A stretch of 64,000 nt of DNA from the NCBI GenBank assembly GCA_036495525.1, contig DASXMR010000016.1:26000-89999 (forward strand), in the 5' to 3' direction. The notes under the pieces are model-generated. The model had not been told where the DNA came from. It worked only from the letters and a program-made list of their open reading frames with translations, and ran no database searches. The position numbers and the translations under genes were made by a program. How positions within the stretch are numbered: the stretch's first letter is position 1; every line of letters begins with the position of its first letter. This DNA comes from DASXMR01 sp036495525. Its GTDB lineage: Bacteria > Actinomycetota > Actinomycetes > Streptosporangiales > Streptosporangiaceae. Below, one piece after another: positions 8,076 through 15,572 of this stretch.

Positions 8076-9766
8076 GCCACCCGCACCCGGAGCTAGGCCC
8101 GCCGCCGCAGCTCCCAGCCGGCGGGCTGCGCATCACCGCCCTTGGCGGGCTCGGCGAGATCGGCAGGAACATGACCGTGTTCGAGCACGCCGGCCGGCTG
8201 CTCATCGTCGACTGCGGCGTGCTGTTCCCCGACCCAGACCAGCCGGGCGTCGACCTGATCCTGCCGGACTTCTCCTGCCTGGCCGACCGGCTCGACCAGA
8301 TCGAGGCGATGGTCCTCACCCACGCGCACGAGGACCACATCGGGGCGGTTCCCTACTTGCTGCGCCAGCGCTCCGACATCCCGCTGGTCGGCTCGCGGCT
8401 GACCCTGGGGCTGGTGCGCAGCAAGCTCACTGAGCACCGGATCACCCCGGAGGGCGTTGAGGTCGCGGAAGGCGACCGGCTGTCGTTCGGGCCCTTCGAC
8501 CTCGAGTTCTTCGCGGTGAACCACTCGATCCCCGACGCGCTCGCCGTTGGCATCCGGACGACCGCCGGGGTGGTGCTGCACACCGGTGACTTCAAGATGG
8601 ACCAGCTGCCGCTCGACGGACGGCTAACCGACCTCGGCGGTTTCGCCCGGCTCGGCGCCGAGGGCGTCGACCTGCTGATGGCCGACTCCACCAACGCCGA
8701 GGTGCCCGGCATCGTGACCAGCGAGCGCGCGATCTCGCCGGTGCTGGCCGACACGTTCCGCGCGGCCCGGCAGCGGATCATCGTGTCCTGCTTCGCCAGC
8801 CACGTGCACCGGGTGCAGCAGGTGCTCGACGCAGCCGCCGAGCACGGCCGCAAGGTCGCGCTGGTGGGCCGCTCGATGGTGCGGAACATGGGCGTCGCTC
8901 GCGACCTCGGCTACCTGAGGGTGCCGTCGGTGCCCGGCGGCCTCCTGGTGGACATGCGCGATGCGGAGGAGCTGCCGCCGGACAAGATCGTGCTGATCTC
9001 CACCGGCTCGCAGGGCGAGCCGATGTCGGCGCTGTCGCGGATGGCTGGCCGGGATCACCCGATCAGGATCGCCGAGGGCGACACCGTCATCCTGGCCTCC
9101 TCTCTGGTGCCCGGTAACGAGACCGCGGTATCGCGGATCATCAATGACCTGACCCGGCTCGGCGCCGTGGTGGTGCACCGGGGCAATGCGCTCGTGCACG
9201 TGTCAGGGCACGCGCCGGCCGGCGAGCTGCTCTACGTGCTCAACCTGGTGCGGCCGTCCAACTTCATCCCGGTGCACGGCGAGTGGCGGCACCTCAAGGC
9301 GCACGCCGAGCTGGCCGCCATGACCGGGGTGCCGCCCGAGAGCATCGTGATCGCCGAGGACGGCGTCGTGGTCGACCTCATCGACGGCAAGGCAGCGGTC
9401 AGCGGGATGATCCCGTGCGGCTACGTCTACGTCGACGGTCTCTCGGTAGGCGAGGTCACGGACGCGTCGCTGAAGGACCGGCTCATCCTCGGCGACGAGG
9501 GTTTCGTGTCCGTGGTCATCGCCGTCGACTCGACCTCGGGCAAGGTGGTCGCCGGGCCGCAGATCCACGCTCGCGGCTCCGGCATCGACGAGTCGGCCTT
9601 CGGCGAGGTGCAGCCGCTGCTCGAGGAGGTACTCGAGCGCGCCGCCGCTGACGGCATCACCGACGTACACCAGCTGCGGCAGCTCGTCCGCCGCACCATC
9701 GGCAAGTGGGTCAGCGACAACTACCGCCGCCGACCCATGATCATTCCGGTCCTGGTCGAGGTTTAG
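8072..9766 (+). CDS. rnj: ribonuclease J
   Basis: 564 aa from GTG at 8072, coupled to dapA. It is a metallo-beta-lactamase/beta-CASP ribonuclease with 5'-to-3' exonuclease and endonuclease activity in mRNA decay and rRNA maturation. The zinc motif THAHEDHIGA (residues 83-92) is intact, as are the later His in AVNHSIPDA, the Asp in LHTGDFKMD, the beta-CASP segment (DSTNAEVPG, SCFASHVHR, STGSQGEPMSAL) and HVSGHAPAGEL, PVHGEWRH. Length matches the family. No anomaly seen. Confidence 0.96.
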   Translation: MSHPHPELGPPPQLPAGGLRITALGGLGEIGRNMTVFEHAGRLLIVDCGVLFPDPDQPGVDLILPDFSCLADRLDQIEAMVLTHAHEDHIGAVPYLLRQRSDIPLVGSRLTLGLVRSKLTEHRITPEGVEVAEGDRLSFGPFDLEFFAVNHSIPDALAVGIRTTAGVVLHTGDFKMDQLPLDGRLTDLGGFARLGAEGVDLLMADSTNAEVPGIVTSERAISPVLADTFRAARQRIIVSCFASHVHRVQQVLDAAAEHGRKVALVGRSMVRNMGVARDLGYLRVPSVPGGLLVDMRDAEELPPDKIVLISTGSQGEPMSALSRMAGRDHPIRIAEGDTVILASSLVPGNETAVSRIINDLTRLGAVVVHRGNALVHVSGHAPAGELLYVLNLVRPSNFIPVHGEWRHLKAHAELAAMTGVPPESIVIAEDGVVVDLIDGKAAVSGMIPCGYVYVDGLSVGEVTDASLKDRLILGDEGFVSVVIAVDSTSGKVVAGPQIHARGSGIDESAFGEVQPLLEEVLERAAADGITDVHQLRQLVRRTIGKWVSDNYRRRPMIIPVLVEV

Positions 9767-9811
9767 CCGGGCCAGCGCCAGCCGCGGCCGGCGGCAGGCG
9801 CAGCCGATGGG

Positions 9812-10240
9812 TCAGGTCATGCCGTAGCAGCGCTCGATGCCGAACTGATAGACCAGCCGGCCCTCGTCGGCCATCGTGGCGAGAAACTGCTGCTCGTCCA
9901 GCTCGTTGCCGTACCACAGCAGCGGGCCTTCCGGCCGTCCCTGCATCACCCGGAACAGCTCTACGTTGAGGTGACCGGCGTCCGGCCCGTCCAGGATCGT
10001 CACAGTCGATTCCAGGGCGAGCCAGCGGTACGAGCCGTCGAAGACGAACAGCGTGCAGCGCGGATCGCTGCGCAGCCGCCTCGTCCTGACCCGGTCCAGC
10101 GTCCCGCTGCTCTGCAGCTGCCCGCCGACCAGGGCGACCCCGACCCTGGCGACCTTGGCGACGCCGCCTGCCGTGACCGTGATCATCGCGGCTGAGTGCT
10201 GACCGGCCAGGAATGCCTGCTGCTCTGCGCTGAGTTCCAT
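9812..10240 (-). CDS. pyridoxamine-oxidase-like split-barrel flavin/F420 protein
   Basis: 142 aa. It has a split beta-barrel with the layout of the PPOX/F420-dependent oxidoreductase family: MITVTAGGVAKVARVGVAL, then a variable strand, RTRRLRSDPRCTLFVFDGS and WLALESTVTILDG. Members bind FMN, F420, heme or biliverdin; the sequence does not tell which. ATG at 10240 is used. It is convergent with rnj and reads in the same direction as the P450 gene upstream, so it might share that transcript. Confidence 0.75.
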   Translation of the reverse strand: MELSAEQQAFLAGQHSAAMITVTAGGVAKVARVGVALVGGQLQSSGTLDRVRTRRLRSDPRCTLFVFDGSYRWLALESTVTILDGPDAGHLNVELFRVMQGRPEGPLLWYGNELDEQQFLATMADEGRLVYQFGIERCYGMT

Positions 10241-10287
10241 GCCGGCTCAAGTACCCGGCTCAGCGCGGATTCATCACTGCCGGGGCG

Positions 10288-11496
10288 CTACCGCAGCGTG
10301 ACCGGCAGCGCGTCGAAGCCGCGCAGCACGAGCCCGTCCCTGCGCTGCGGCTGGCCGGCCTCGGCTATCGAGCCGAACCTCGCCAGCAGCCGGGGGAACG
10401 CAACCCCGGCCTCCAGCCGGGCCAGCGCCGCGCCGATGCAGAAGTGCGCCCCGCCGCCGAAGCTCAGCGGCGCGCCCTCGGCGCGGCCTGGCCGGAAGGT
10501 CTCCGGCTCGGCGAACTTGCGCGGATCCCTGTTCCCCGCGCCGATCAGGGTGATGACCTCGGTCCACTCCGGCACCGCGACTCCGGCCAGCTCGGTGCCG
10601 TGGCCGATCCGGCTGGTCAGCTGCACCGGCGAGTCGAACCGCAGCACTTCCTCGACGAAGCCGTCCACCTGGATCGAGCCGTCCCTGATCCCCTCGCCGA
10701 CAGCAGGCTCGTCCAGGATGATCCGCAGCCCGTTGCCGAGCAGGTTCGTCGTGGTCTCGAAGCCGGCCACCAGCAGCAGGGTCAGGTTGCTCAGCAGCTC
10801 GGCGTCACTCAGCCGGCCGTCGGCCGCGGCGCTGACCACGATGAGGTCGCTCAGCAGGTCGTCGCGCGGGTTGCCGCGGCGCGCGGCGACCAGGCCGGCG
10901 AAGTACTCGGTCAGGGCGACCGACGCGGCGTCGATCCGCGGCAGCGCCGCCGAGTCGTTGAACTCGAAGATCGCGGCGATGTCCCTGGCGAGGGGGCGGA
11001 ATCCTTCCCGGTCGGCTTCCGGGATCCCGATCAGCTCGCAGATCACCGTCACCGGCAGCAGGTAGGCGAAGTCGTGCATGAACTCGACCACCGCGCCGCC
11101 GCTGGCGGCTCTGGCCATGGCGTCGAGCAGGTCGTCGGCGATCTCCGCGATCGCAGCCTCAAGCCCGGCGACCCGGCGCGGGGTGAACGCGCGGGACATC
11201 AGGCTCCTGATCCTGGTGTGCTCGGGCGCGTTCAGGCCGAGGATCCAGTCTGCAGAGTTCACCAGGGCCGGGTGCTCGCGCCACCCCGGCATCACCTCGT
11301 CGAAGCTGGCCCAGCTGGCCTTGTCGAAGGCCGGGTTGCGCAGCACCGAGCTGATCGCGTCGTAGCCGACGACGAACACCAGCCCCGGCTGCACCTCGAC
11401 CGCCTCGCCCAGCTCGTGCAGCTCGGCGTAGAGCGGGTACGGGTCGGCCTTCCCGGCTGGCCCGGTGAGCGCGGCGGCGATCTCGGCGACGTTCAT
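10288..11496 (-). CDS. cytochrome P450
   Basis: 402 aa, soluble bacterial type. ATG at 11496 has GGGAGG about 10 nt upstream; the frame stays open further upstream but that part carries no P450 sequence. The I-helix oxygen motif is VAGFETTTN, the K-helix ExxR is EEVLR, and the heme-binding loop is FGGGAHFCIGAALA with the ligand at Cys353. It resembles the CYP107-like macrolide/steroid hydroxylase group, but the substrate cannot be read from the sequence. No ferredoxin gene is adjacent, so electrons must come from elsewhere. Confidence 0.93.
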   Translation of the reverse strand: MNVAEIAAALTGPAGKADPYPLYAELHELGEAVEVQPGLVFVVGYDAISSVLRNPAFDKASWASFDEVMPGWREHPALVNSADWILGLNAPEHTRIRSLMSRAFTPRRVAGLEAAIAEIADDLLDAMARAASGGAVVEFMHDFAYLLPVTVICELIGIPEADREGFRPLARDIAAIFEFNDSAALPRIDAASVALTEYFAGLVAARRGNPRDDLLSDLIVVSAAADGRLSDAELLSNLTLLLVAGFETTTNLLGNGLRIILDEPAVGEGIRDGSIQVDGFVEEVLRFDSPVQLTSRIGHGTELAGVAVPEWTEVITLIGAGNRDPRKFAEPETFRPGRAEGAPLSFGGGAHFCIGAALARLEAGVAFPRLLARFGSIAEAGQPQRRDGLVLRGFDALPVTLR

Positions 11497-11573
11497 CGGC
11501 TCGTTCCTCCCGGTTCCCGACCCGGCTCCTGCTGGCCGCTCCGTGCGCAGGTGGCGGCCCACGGCGCCGGGTG

Positions 11574-12251
11574 CTAGGGCAGCTTCCAGTCGACCGGCTC
11601 CGCGCCCTGCTGCTCCAGCATCGAGCTGGCCCGGCTGAACGGCCGCGAGCCGAAGAACCCGGCGGACGCGGACAGCGGGCTCGGGTGCGCCGACTCGACC
11701 AGCGGCACGCCGCCGAGCAGGGGCGCGAGGTTGCGCGCGTCGCGGCCCCACAGGATCGCGGTCAGCGGGGCGTCCCGCGCCGCCAGCGCCCTGATCGCCT
11801 GCTCGGTCACCTCTTCCCAGCCTTTGCCGCGGTGCGAGGCCGGCTTGCCTGGCTGGACGGTCAGCACCCGGTTCAGCAGCAGCACGCCGCGCTCGGTCCA
11901 CGGCGTGAGGTCGCCGCTGGACGGCGGCGGGTAGCCGAGGTCAGCCGCGTACTCCTTGAAGATGTTGACCAGGCTGCCTGGCAGCCGCCGCACGGCGGGC
12001 GCGACGGAGAAGCTCAGCCCGACCGGGTGGCCAGGTGTGGGATACGGGTCCTGGCCGACGATCAGCACCCGGACGTCGCCGAACGGCTGCTGGAAGGCGC
12101 GCAGGATGTTCGGGCCCGCTGGCAGGTACGAGCGGCCGGCCGCTACCTCAGCCCGCAGGAAGTCGCCCATCGCGGCGATGCGCGCGGCGACCGGCTGCAG
12201 CGCGCTCGCCCAGCCCGGCTCGACGATCTGGTCCAGTGCGCGCTCAGCCAC
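11574..12251 (-). CDS. ung: uracil-DNA glycosylase, family 1
   Basis: 225 aa from GTG at 12251. It removes uracil from DNA at the start of base excision repair. Motif A GQDPYP with catalytic Asp68, the uracil pocket segment LLLNRVLTV and the DNA-intercalation loop HPSPLS (His189) are all present, and the length is normal. It lies between the P450 gene and the anthranilate ligase in the same orientation, with gaps that suggest separate transcription. Confidence 0.96.
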   Translation of the reverse strand: MAERALDQIVEPGWASALQPVAARIAAMGDFLRAEVAAGRSYLPAGPNILRAFQQPFGDVRVLIVGQDPYPTPGHPVGLSFSVAPAVRRLPGSLVNIFKEYAADLGYPPPSSGDLTPWTERGVLLLNRVLTVQPGKPASHRGKGWEEVTEQAIRALAARDAPLTAILWGRDARNLAPLLGGVPLVESAHPSPLSASAGFFGSRPFSRASSMLEQQGAEPVDWKLP

Positions 12252-12393
12252 GGCACATCACTCTAGCGCTGGCCGGGTCGCCGTCCTCGTGCTCCGCCGA
12301 ACCATGCACCGGCCTGGCGGTAACGAGACTGGCGCCGCCGGCCTCGTTCTGGCATGAAGACGCCCGGCGCGGCTGCCGGGTGCGCCGCGGCGG

Positions 12394-13998
12394 CTAGCCG
12401 CGGAGGCGGAAGCGCTGCAGTTTGCCGGTGTTGGTGCGGGGCAGCGCCGACACGAACTCGATCGCCCGCGGGTACTTGTACGGCGCGATCTGCTGCTTGA
12501 CGAAGTCCTGCAGCTCGCTGGCCTTCCAGCTGTCGGCCGCCGCGCCCTGGCGCAGCACCACGAACGCCTTGACCAGCTGGCCTCGTGCCTCGTCCGGGAC
12601 GCCGACCACGCCGCACTCGGCGACGTCCGGGTGGCCGAGCAGCGCTTCCTCGACCTCCGGTCCGGCGATGTTGTAGCCGGAGGAGACGATGATGTCGTCC
12701 GACCGGGCCTGGTACCAGTAGTAGCCGTCGCCATCGCGAATGTAGGTGTCGCCGGTCAGGTTCCAGCCGTCACTGACGTAGCTGCGCTGCCGCTCGTCGG
12801 ACAGGTACCGGCAGCCGGTCGGGCCCTTCACCGCCAGCCGGCCAGGCTGGCCGTCCGGCGCCGGCTTGCCCTCGTCGTCGAGGATCGTGGCGCGGTAACC
12901 GGGCACCGCCCGGCCGGTGGAGCCGGGCCGGATCTCGTCGTCGGCGCAGGAGATGAAAATGTGCAGCATCTCGGTGCTGCCGATGCCGTCGATGATGCGC
13001 ACGCCGGTGGCCTCGAAGAACGCCTGCCACACCGACTCGGGCAGGTGCTCGCCGGCGGATACGGGCCGCCGCAGGCCGCGCAGCTGCGGCGCCTTGCCCG
13101 CCGCGATCATCGCGCGGTAGGCCGTCGGCGCCGTCGAGCAGATGGTCACCCCCCTGGCCGCGATCTGGTCGGCGAGCTCGGCCGGGGTTGCCTTCTCCAG
13201 CAGCAGCGTTGCCGCGCCTGCGCGCAGTGGGAAGATGACCAGGGCGCCGAGCCCGAAGGTGAAGGCCAGCGGCGGCGTGCCGGTGAACAGGTCGTCGGGT
13301 GTCGGCTTCAGCACGTGCTCGGAGAAGGTGTCGGCGACGGCGAGCAGGTCGCGGTGAAAGTGCATCGTGGCCTTGGGCCGGCCGGTGGTGCCCGAGGTGA
13401 AGGCGATCATCGCGACGTCATCGGCGGCCGTGCTGACGCTGGCGAAGTCACCGGGCCTGGCCGCTGCCAGCGTGGTCAGGTCGGCCGGGTCGTCGGCGCC
13501 GTAGCTGACGACCCGCATGCCGGGGACCGCCGCGCCAGCCAGCTCGGCAGTGAACCGGTGGTCGCACAGCGCGAGGGTGACCTTGGCGATTTCGCAGATC
13601 GCGGCCAGCTCGCCGGCCCGCAGCAGCGGCATCGTCGCGACCGCGACGCCGCCGGCCTTGAGCACGCCGAACCAGCAGGCCACCAGCCACGGGTTATTCG
13701 GTCCGCGCAGCAGCACCCGGTTGCCAGGCACCAGCCCGAGGTCCTCGGTCAGCACCCTCGCGACCTGGCTGGCCCGCCGGGCGAGATCGCCGTAGCTCCA
13801 GTCCTGCCCGTCGGAGAGCAGGCACGGCCGGCCGGCCCCGAACCGGGCGATGGCGGCGTCGAGCAGATCGTCGGCGCAGTTGAGCCGGTCCGGGTAGGCC
13901 AGGCCGGGAAGCGTGAACTCCATATCCGGCCACTGATCGGCGGGTGGCAGGTTGTCGCGGCAGAACGTGTCGGCGTGCGCTGACGGTGAGAACTGCAT
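12394..13998 (-). CDS. 2-aminobenzoate (anthranilate)-CoA ligase
   Basis: 534 aa; ATG at 13998 has GGAGG 7 nt upstream. It is an ANL-superfamily acyl-CoA synthetase with the P-loop FTSGTTGRPK, the motif IGSTEMLHIF, the hinge region SDDIIVSSGYNI and the adenylation lysine region TNTGKLQRF. The N-terminus (AHADTFCRDNLPP, then FTLPGLAYPDRLNCADDLLD) is typical of 2-aminobenzoate/benzoate-CoA ligases. It would activate anthranilate to 2-aminobenzoyl-CoA in the cytoplasm. The 2-aminobenzoyl-CoA monooxygenase/reductase homologue at 15569-17983 and the near-identical promoter support this substrate over benzoate or salicylate, which remain possible. Confidence 0.88.
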   Translation of the reverse strand: MQFSPSAHADTFCRDNLPPADQWPDMEFTLPGLAYPDRLNCADDLLDAAIARFGAGRPCLLSDGQDWSYGDLARRASQVARVLTEDLGLVPGNRVLLRGPNNPWLVACWFGVLKAGGVAVATMPLLRAGELAAICEIAKVTLALCDHRFTAELAGAAVPGMRVVSYGADDPADLTTLAAARPGDFASVSTAADDVAMIAFTSGTTGRPKATMHFHRDLLAVADTFSEHVLKPTPDDLFTGTPPLAFTFGLGALVIFPLRAGAATLLLEKATPAELADQIAARGVTICSTAPTAYRAMIAAGKAPQLRGLRRPVSAGEHLPESVWQAFFEATGVRIIDGIGSTEMLHIFISCADDEIRPGSTGRAVPGYRATILDDEGKPAPDGQPGRLAVKGPTGCRYLSDERQRSYVSDGWNLTGDTYIRDGDGYYWYQARSDDIIVSSGYNIAGPEVEEALLGHPDVAECGVVGVPDEARGQLVKAFVVLRQGAAADSWKASELQDFVKQQIAPYKYPRAIEFVSALPRTNTGKLQRFRLRG

Positions 13999-14028
13999 GG
14001 CCGGACCTCCTGAGCGCCACCAGACGAA

Positions 14029-14061
14029 CCTAGTATTCCGTCTTGGTGACGATAGTCAATG
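14029..14061 (-). promoter_or_regulatory. promoter of the CoA ligase gene, shared 33-bp element
   Basis: On the minus strand TTGACT (-35, 14054-14059), a 16-nt spacer and AATACT (-10, 14032-14037) place the start near 14024, about 25 nt before the ligase ATG. The same 33-bp arrangement occurs at 18054-18086 before the monooxygenase gene, including the spacer segment TCGTC directly after the -35 box. That segment is a candidate regulator half-site. Confidence 0.6.
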
Positions 14062-14208
14062 AACCGACTCACGGTGCGGGCGGCGCTGCTTTCCGCTGCT
14101 GCCGTGCCGCCTGGCCGGGTGCAACCACGCGGCATCCGCGGCCGCGGCTGGCGGTCGGGGGCGCGGCGATGGCCAGCGGCGCCGTGGCGGCGGGGTTATC
14201 GTCACGTG

Positions 14209-15129
14209 ATGACCAACTCCGCGACGGCGACCGCCCGGAGCAGCAAGGCCGGTGCGGCCAGGGCGGCTGACAGCAGGGCCGACGGCAGGCCGGGTGAGCG
14301 GGCCGCGCAGCCGCGGGCGCTGATCGTGACGGTCTACGGGCTGTACGCGCGAGAGTCCGGCGGCTGGCTCAGCGTCGCGTCGCTGATCAGGCTCATGGCC
14401 GAGCTGGGCATCGATGAGCCGTCGGTCAGGTCCTCGATCTCCCGGCTGAAGCAGCGCGGGCTGCTGGTGCAGCGCCGCCAGGACGGCGCGGCTGGCTACG
14501 CGCTGTCCGGAAGCGGCCGCGACATCCTCGCCGAGGGCGACCGGCGAATCTTCGGCCGGCCGCGGGCGCGGCTGGCTGGCGGCTGGCTGCTGGCGGTGTT
14601 CAGCGTGCCCGAGGCCGAGCGGGACCGGCGGCACGCGCTGCGGTCCCGGCTGGCCTGGCTCGGCTTCGGCACGGTCGCCGCGGGGGTCTGGATCGCCCCG
14701 GCGCACCTGGCCGAGGAGACCGCCGACGTGCTCGAGCGCTACGGGCTGGCCGGCTACGTCGACCTGTTCCGCGCAGACTACCTGGCCTTCGGCGACGTGC
14801 ACGAGCAGGCCAGGCGATGGTGGGACCTGGACCGGCTCGAGCAGCTCTACCAGGCGTTTCTCGACTTGTGCGGACCGGTCCTTGCGCGCTGGCAGGCACG
14901 GGAAGGCGCGGCCGGGCCGCCTGCCACGGCGGAGGCGTTCGCCGACTACGCCACGGTCCTTACCGCCTGGCGGCGGCTGCCATTCCTCGATCCCGGCCTG
15001 CCGCGTGAGCTGCTGCCGCCTGACTGGCACGGCGAGCGCGCGGCGCTGGCCTTCGCCGGGCTGCGCGACCGGCTGGCCGGCCTGGCCCGGGCCTACGTGC
15101 TGACCGTGACCGGGCAGGCGCCGGCCTGA
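14209..15129 (+). CDS. PaaX-family transcriptional regulator
   Basis: 306 aa from ATG at 14209 (GTG at 14206 is an alternative). It has a winged helix at about residues 35-105 (ALIVTVYGLYARESGGWLSVASLIRLMAELGIDEPSVRSSISRLKQRGLL), followed by the PaaX core (RLAGGWLLAVFSVPEAERDRRHALRSRLAWLGFG) and the C-terminal domain with RRLPFLDPGLP. PaaX proteins repress aromatic-CoA catabolic genes and release DNA on binding an aryl-CoA thioester. It lies between, and transcribed opposite to, the two anthranilate operons, so 2-aminobenzoyl-CoA is the inferred inducer. The N-terminal 30 residues are disordered and Ala-rich. Confidence 0.88.
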   Translation: MTNSATATARSSKAGAARAADSRADGRPGERAAQPRALIVTVYGLYARESGGWLSVASLIRLMAELGIDEPSVRSSISRLKQRGLLVQRRQDGAAGYALSGSGRDILAEGDRRIFGRPRARLAGGWLLAVFSVPEAERDRRHALRSRLAWLGFGTVAAGVWIAPAHLAEETADVLERYGLAGYVDLFRADYLAFGDVHEQARRWWDLDRLEQLYQAFLDLCGPVLARWQAREGAAGPPATAEAFADYATVLTAWRRLPFLDPGLPRELLPPDWHGERAALAFAGLRDRLAGLARAYVLTVTGQAPA

Positions 15130-15176
15130 CTTTCATGCCTGGCTGAGGCGGGCACCCGCCCCGGCAGCCCCGGTGG

Positions 15177-15572
15177 TCAGGGGATGACGGCGAATCCCTG
15201 GATCTCCACCAGCGCGTCCGGGTCCCACAGCCTGGACACGCCCACGGCGGCCATCGCGGGATAGTCCCGGCCTGCCAGCGCCCGCCACGCCGCGCCGATC
15301 TCCCAGGCGTGCGCGCGGTAGTCGGCGAGGTCGACCGCGTACACGGTGAGGCTGGCCAGCTGCTCAGGTGAGCCGCCGGCCGCGCGCAGCGCCGCAAGCA
15401 GGTTGCCGAGCGCCTGCTCGAACTGGGCGGCGACGGTGCTGCCGACGATCGCGCCGTCCGGGTCGAGGGCGGTCTGCCCGGCGAGGAAGATCAGCCTGCC
15501 GCTCGCGACCACGGCGTGCGAGAAGCCAGAAGGCCGCGCCAGATCCGGCGGGTTGATCCGCTCGAACGTCAT
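15177..15572 (-). CDS. RidA family (YjgF/YER057c/UK114) protein
   Basis: 131 aa; the ATG overlaps the stop of the upstream monooxygenase gene (ATGA), so the two are co-translated. The fold is a small trimeric RidA-like enamine/imine deaminase (GFSHAVVASGRLIFLAGQTALDPDG, QFEQALGNLLAALRAAGGSPEQLASLTVY). The canonical RidA arginine that holds the substrate carboxylate is not evident near residue 105 (PAMAAVGVSRLWDPDALVEI has Arg slightly shifted), so this is a Rid subfamily member. In this operon it could hydrolyse the amino-enone product of the monooxygenase/reductase; that is inference. Confidence 0.85.
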   Translation of the reverse strand: MTFERINPPDLARPSGFSHAVVASGRLIFLAGQTALDPDGAIVGSTVAAQFEQALGNLLAALRAAGGSPEQLASLTVYAVDLADYRAHAWEIGAAWRALAGRDYPAMAAVGVSRLWDPDALVEIQGFAVIP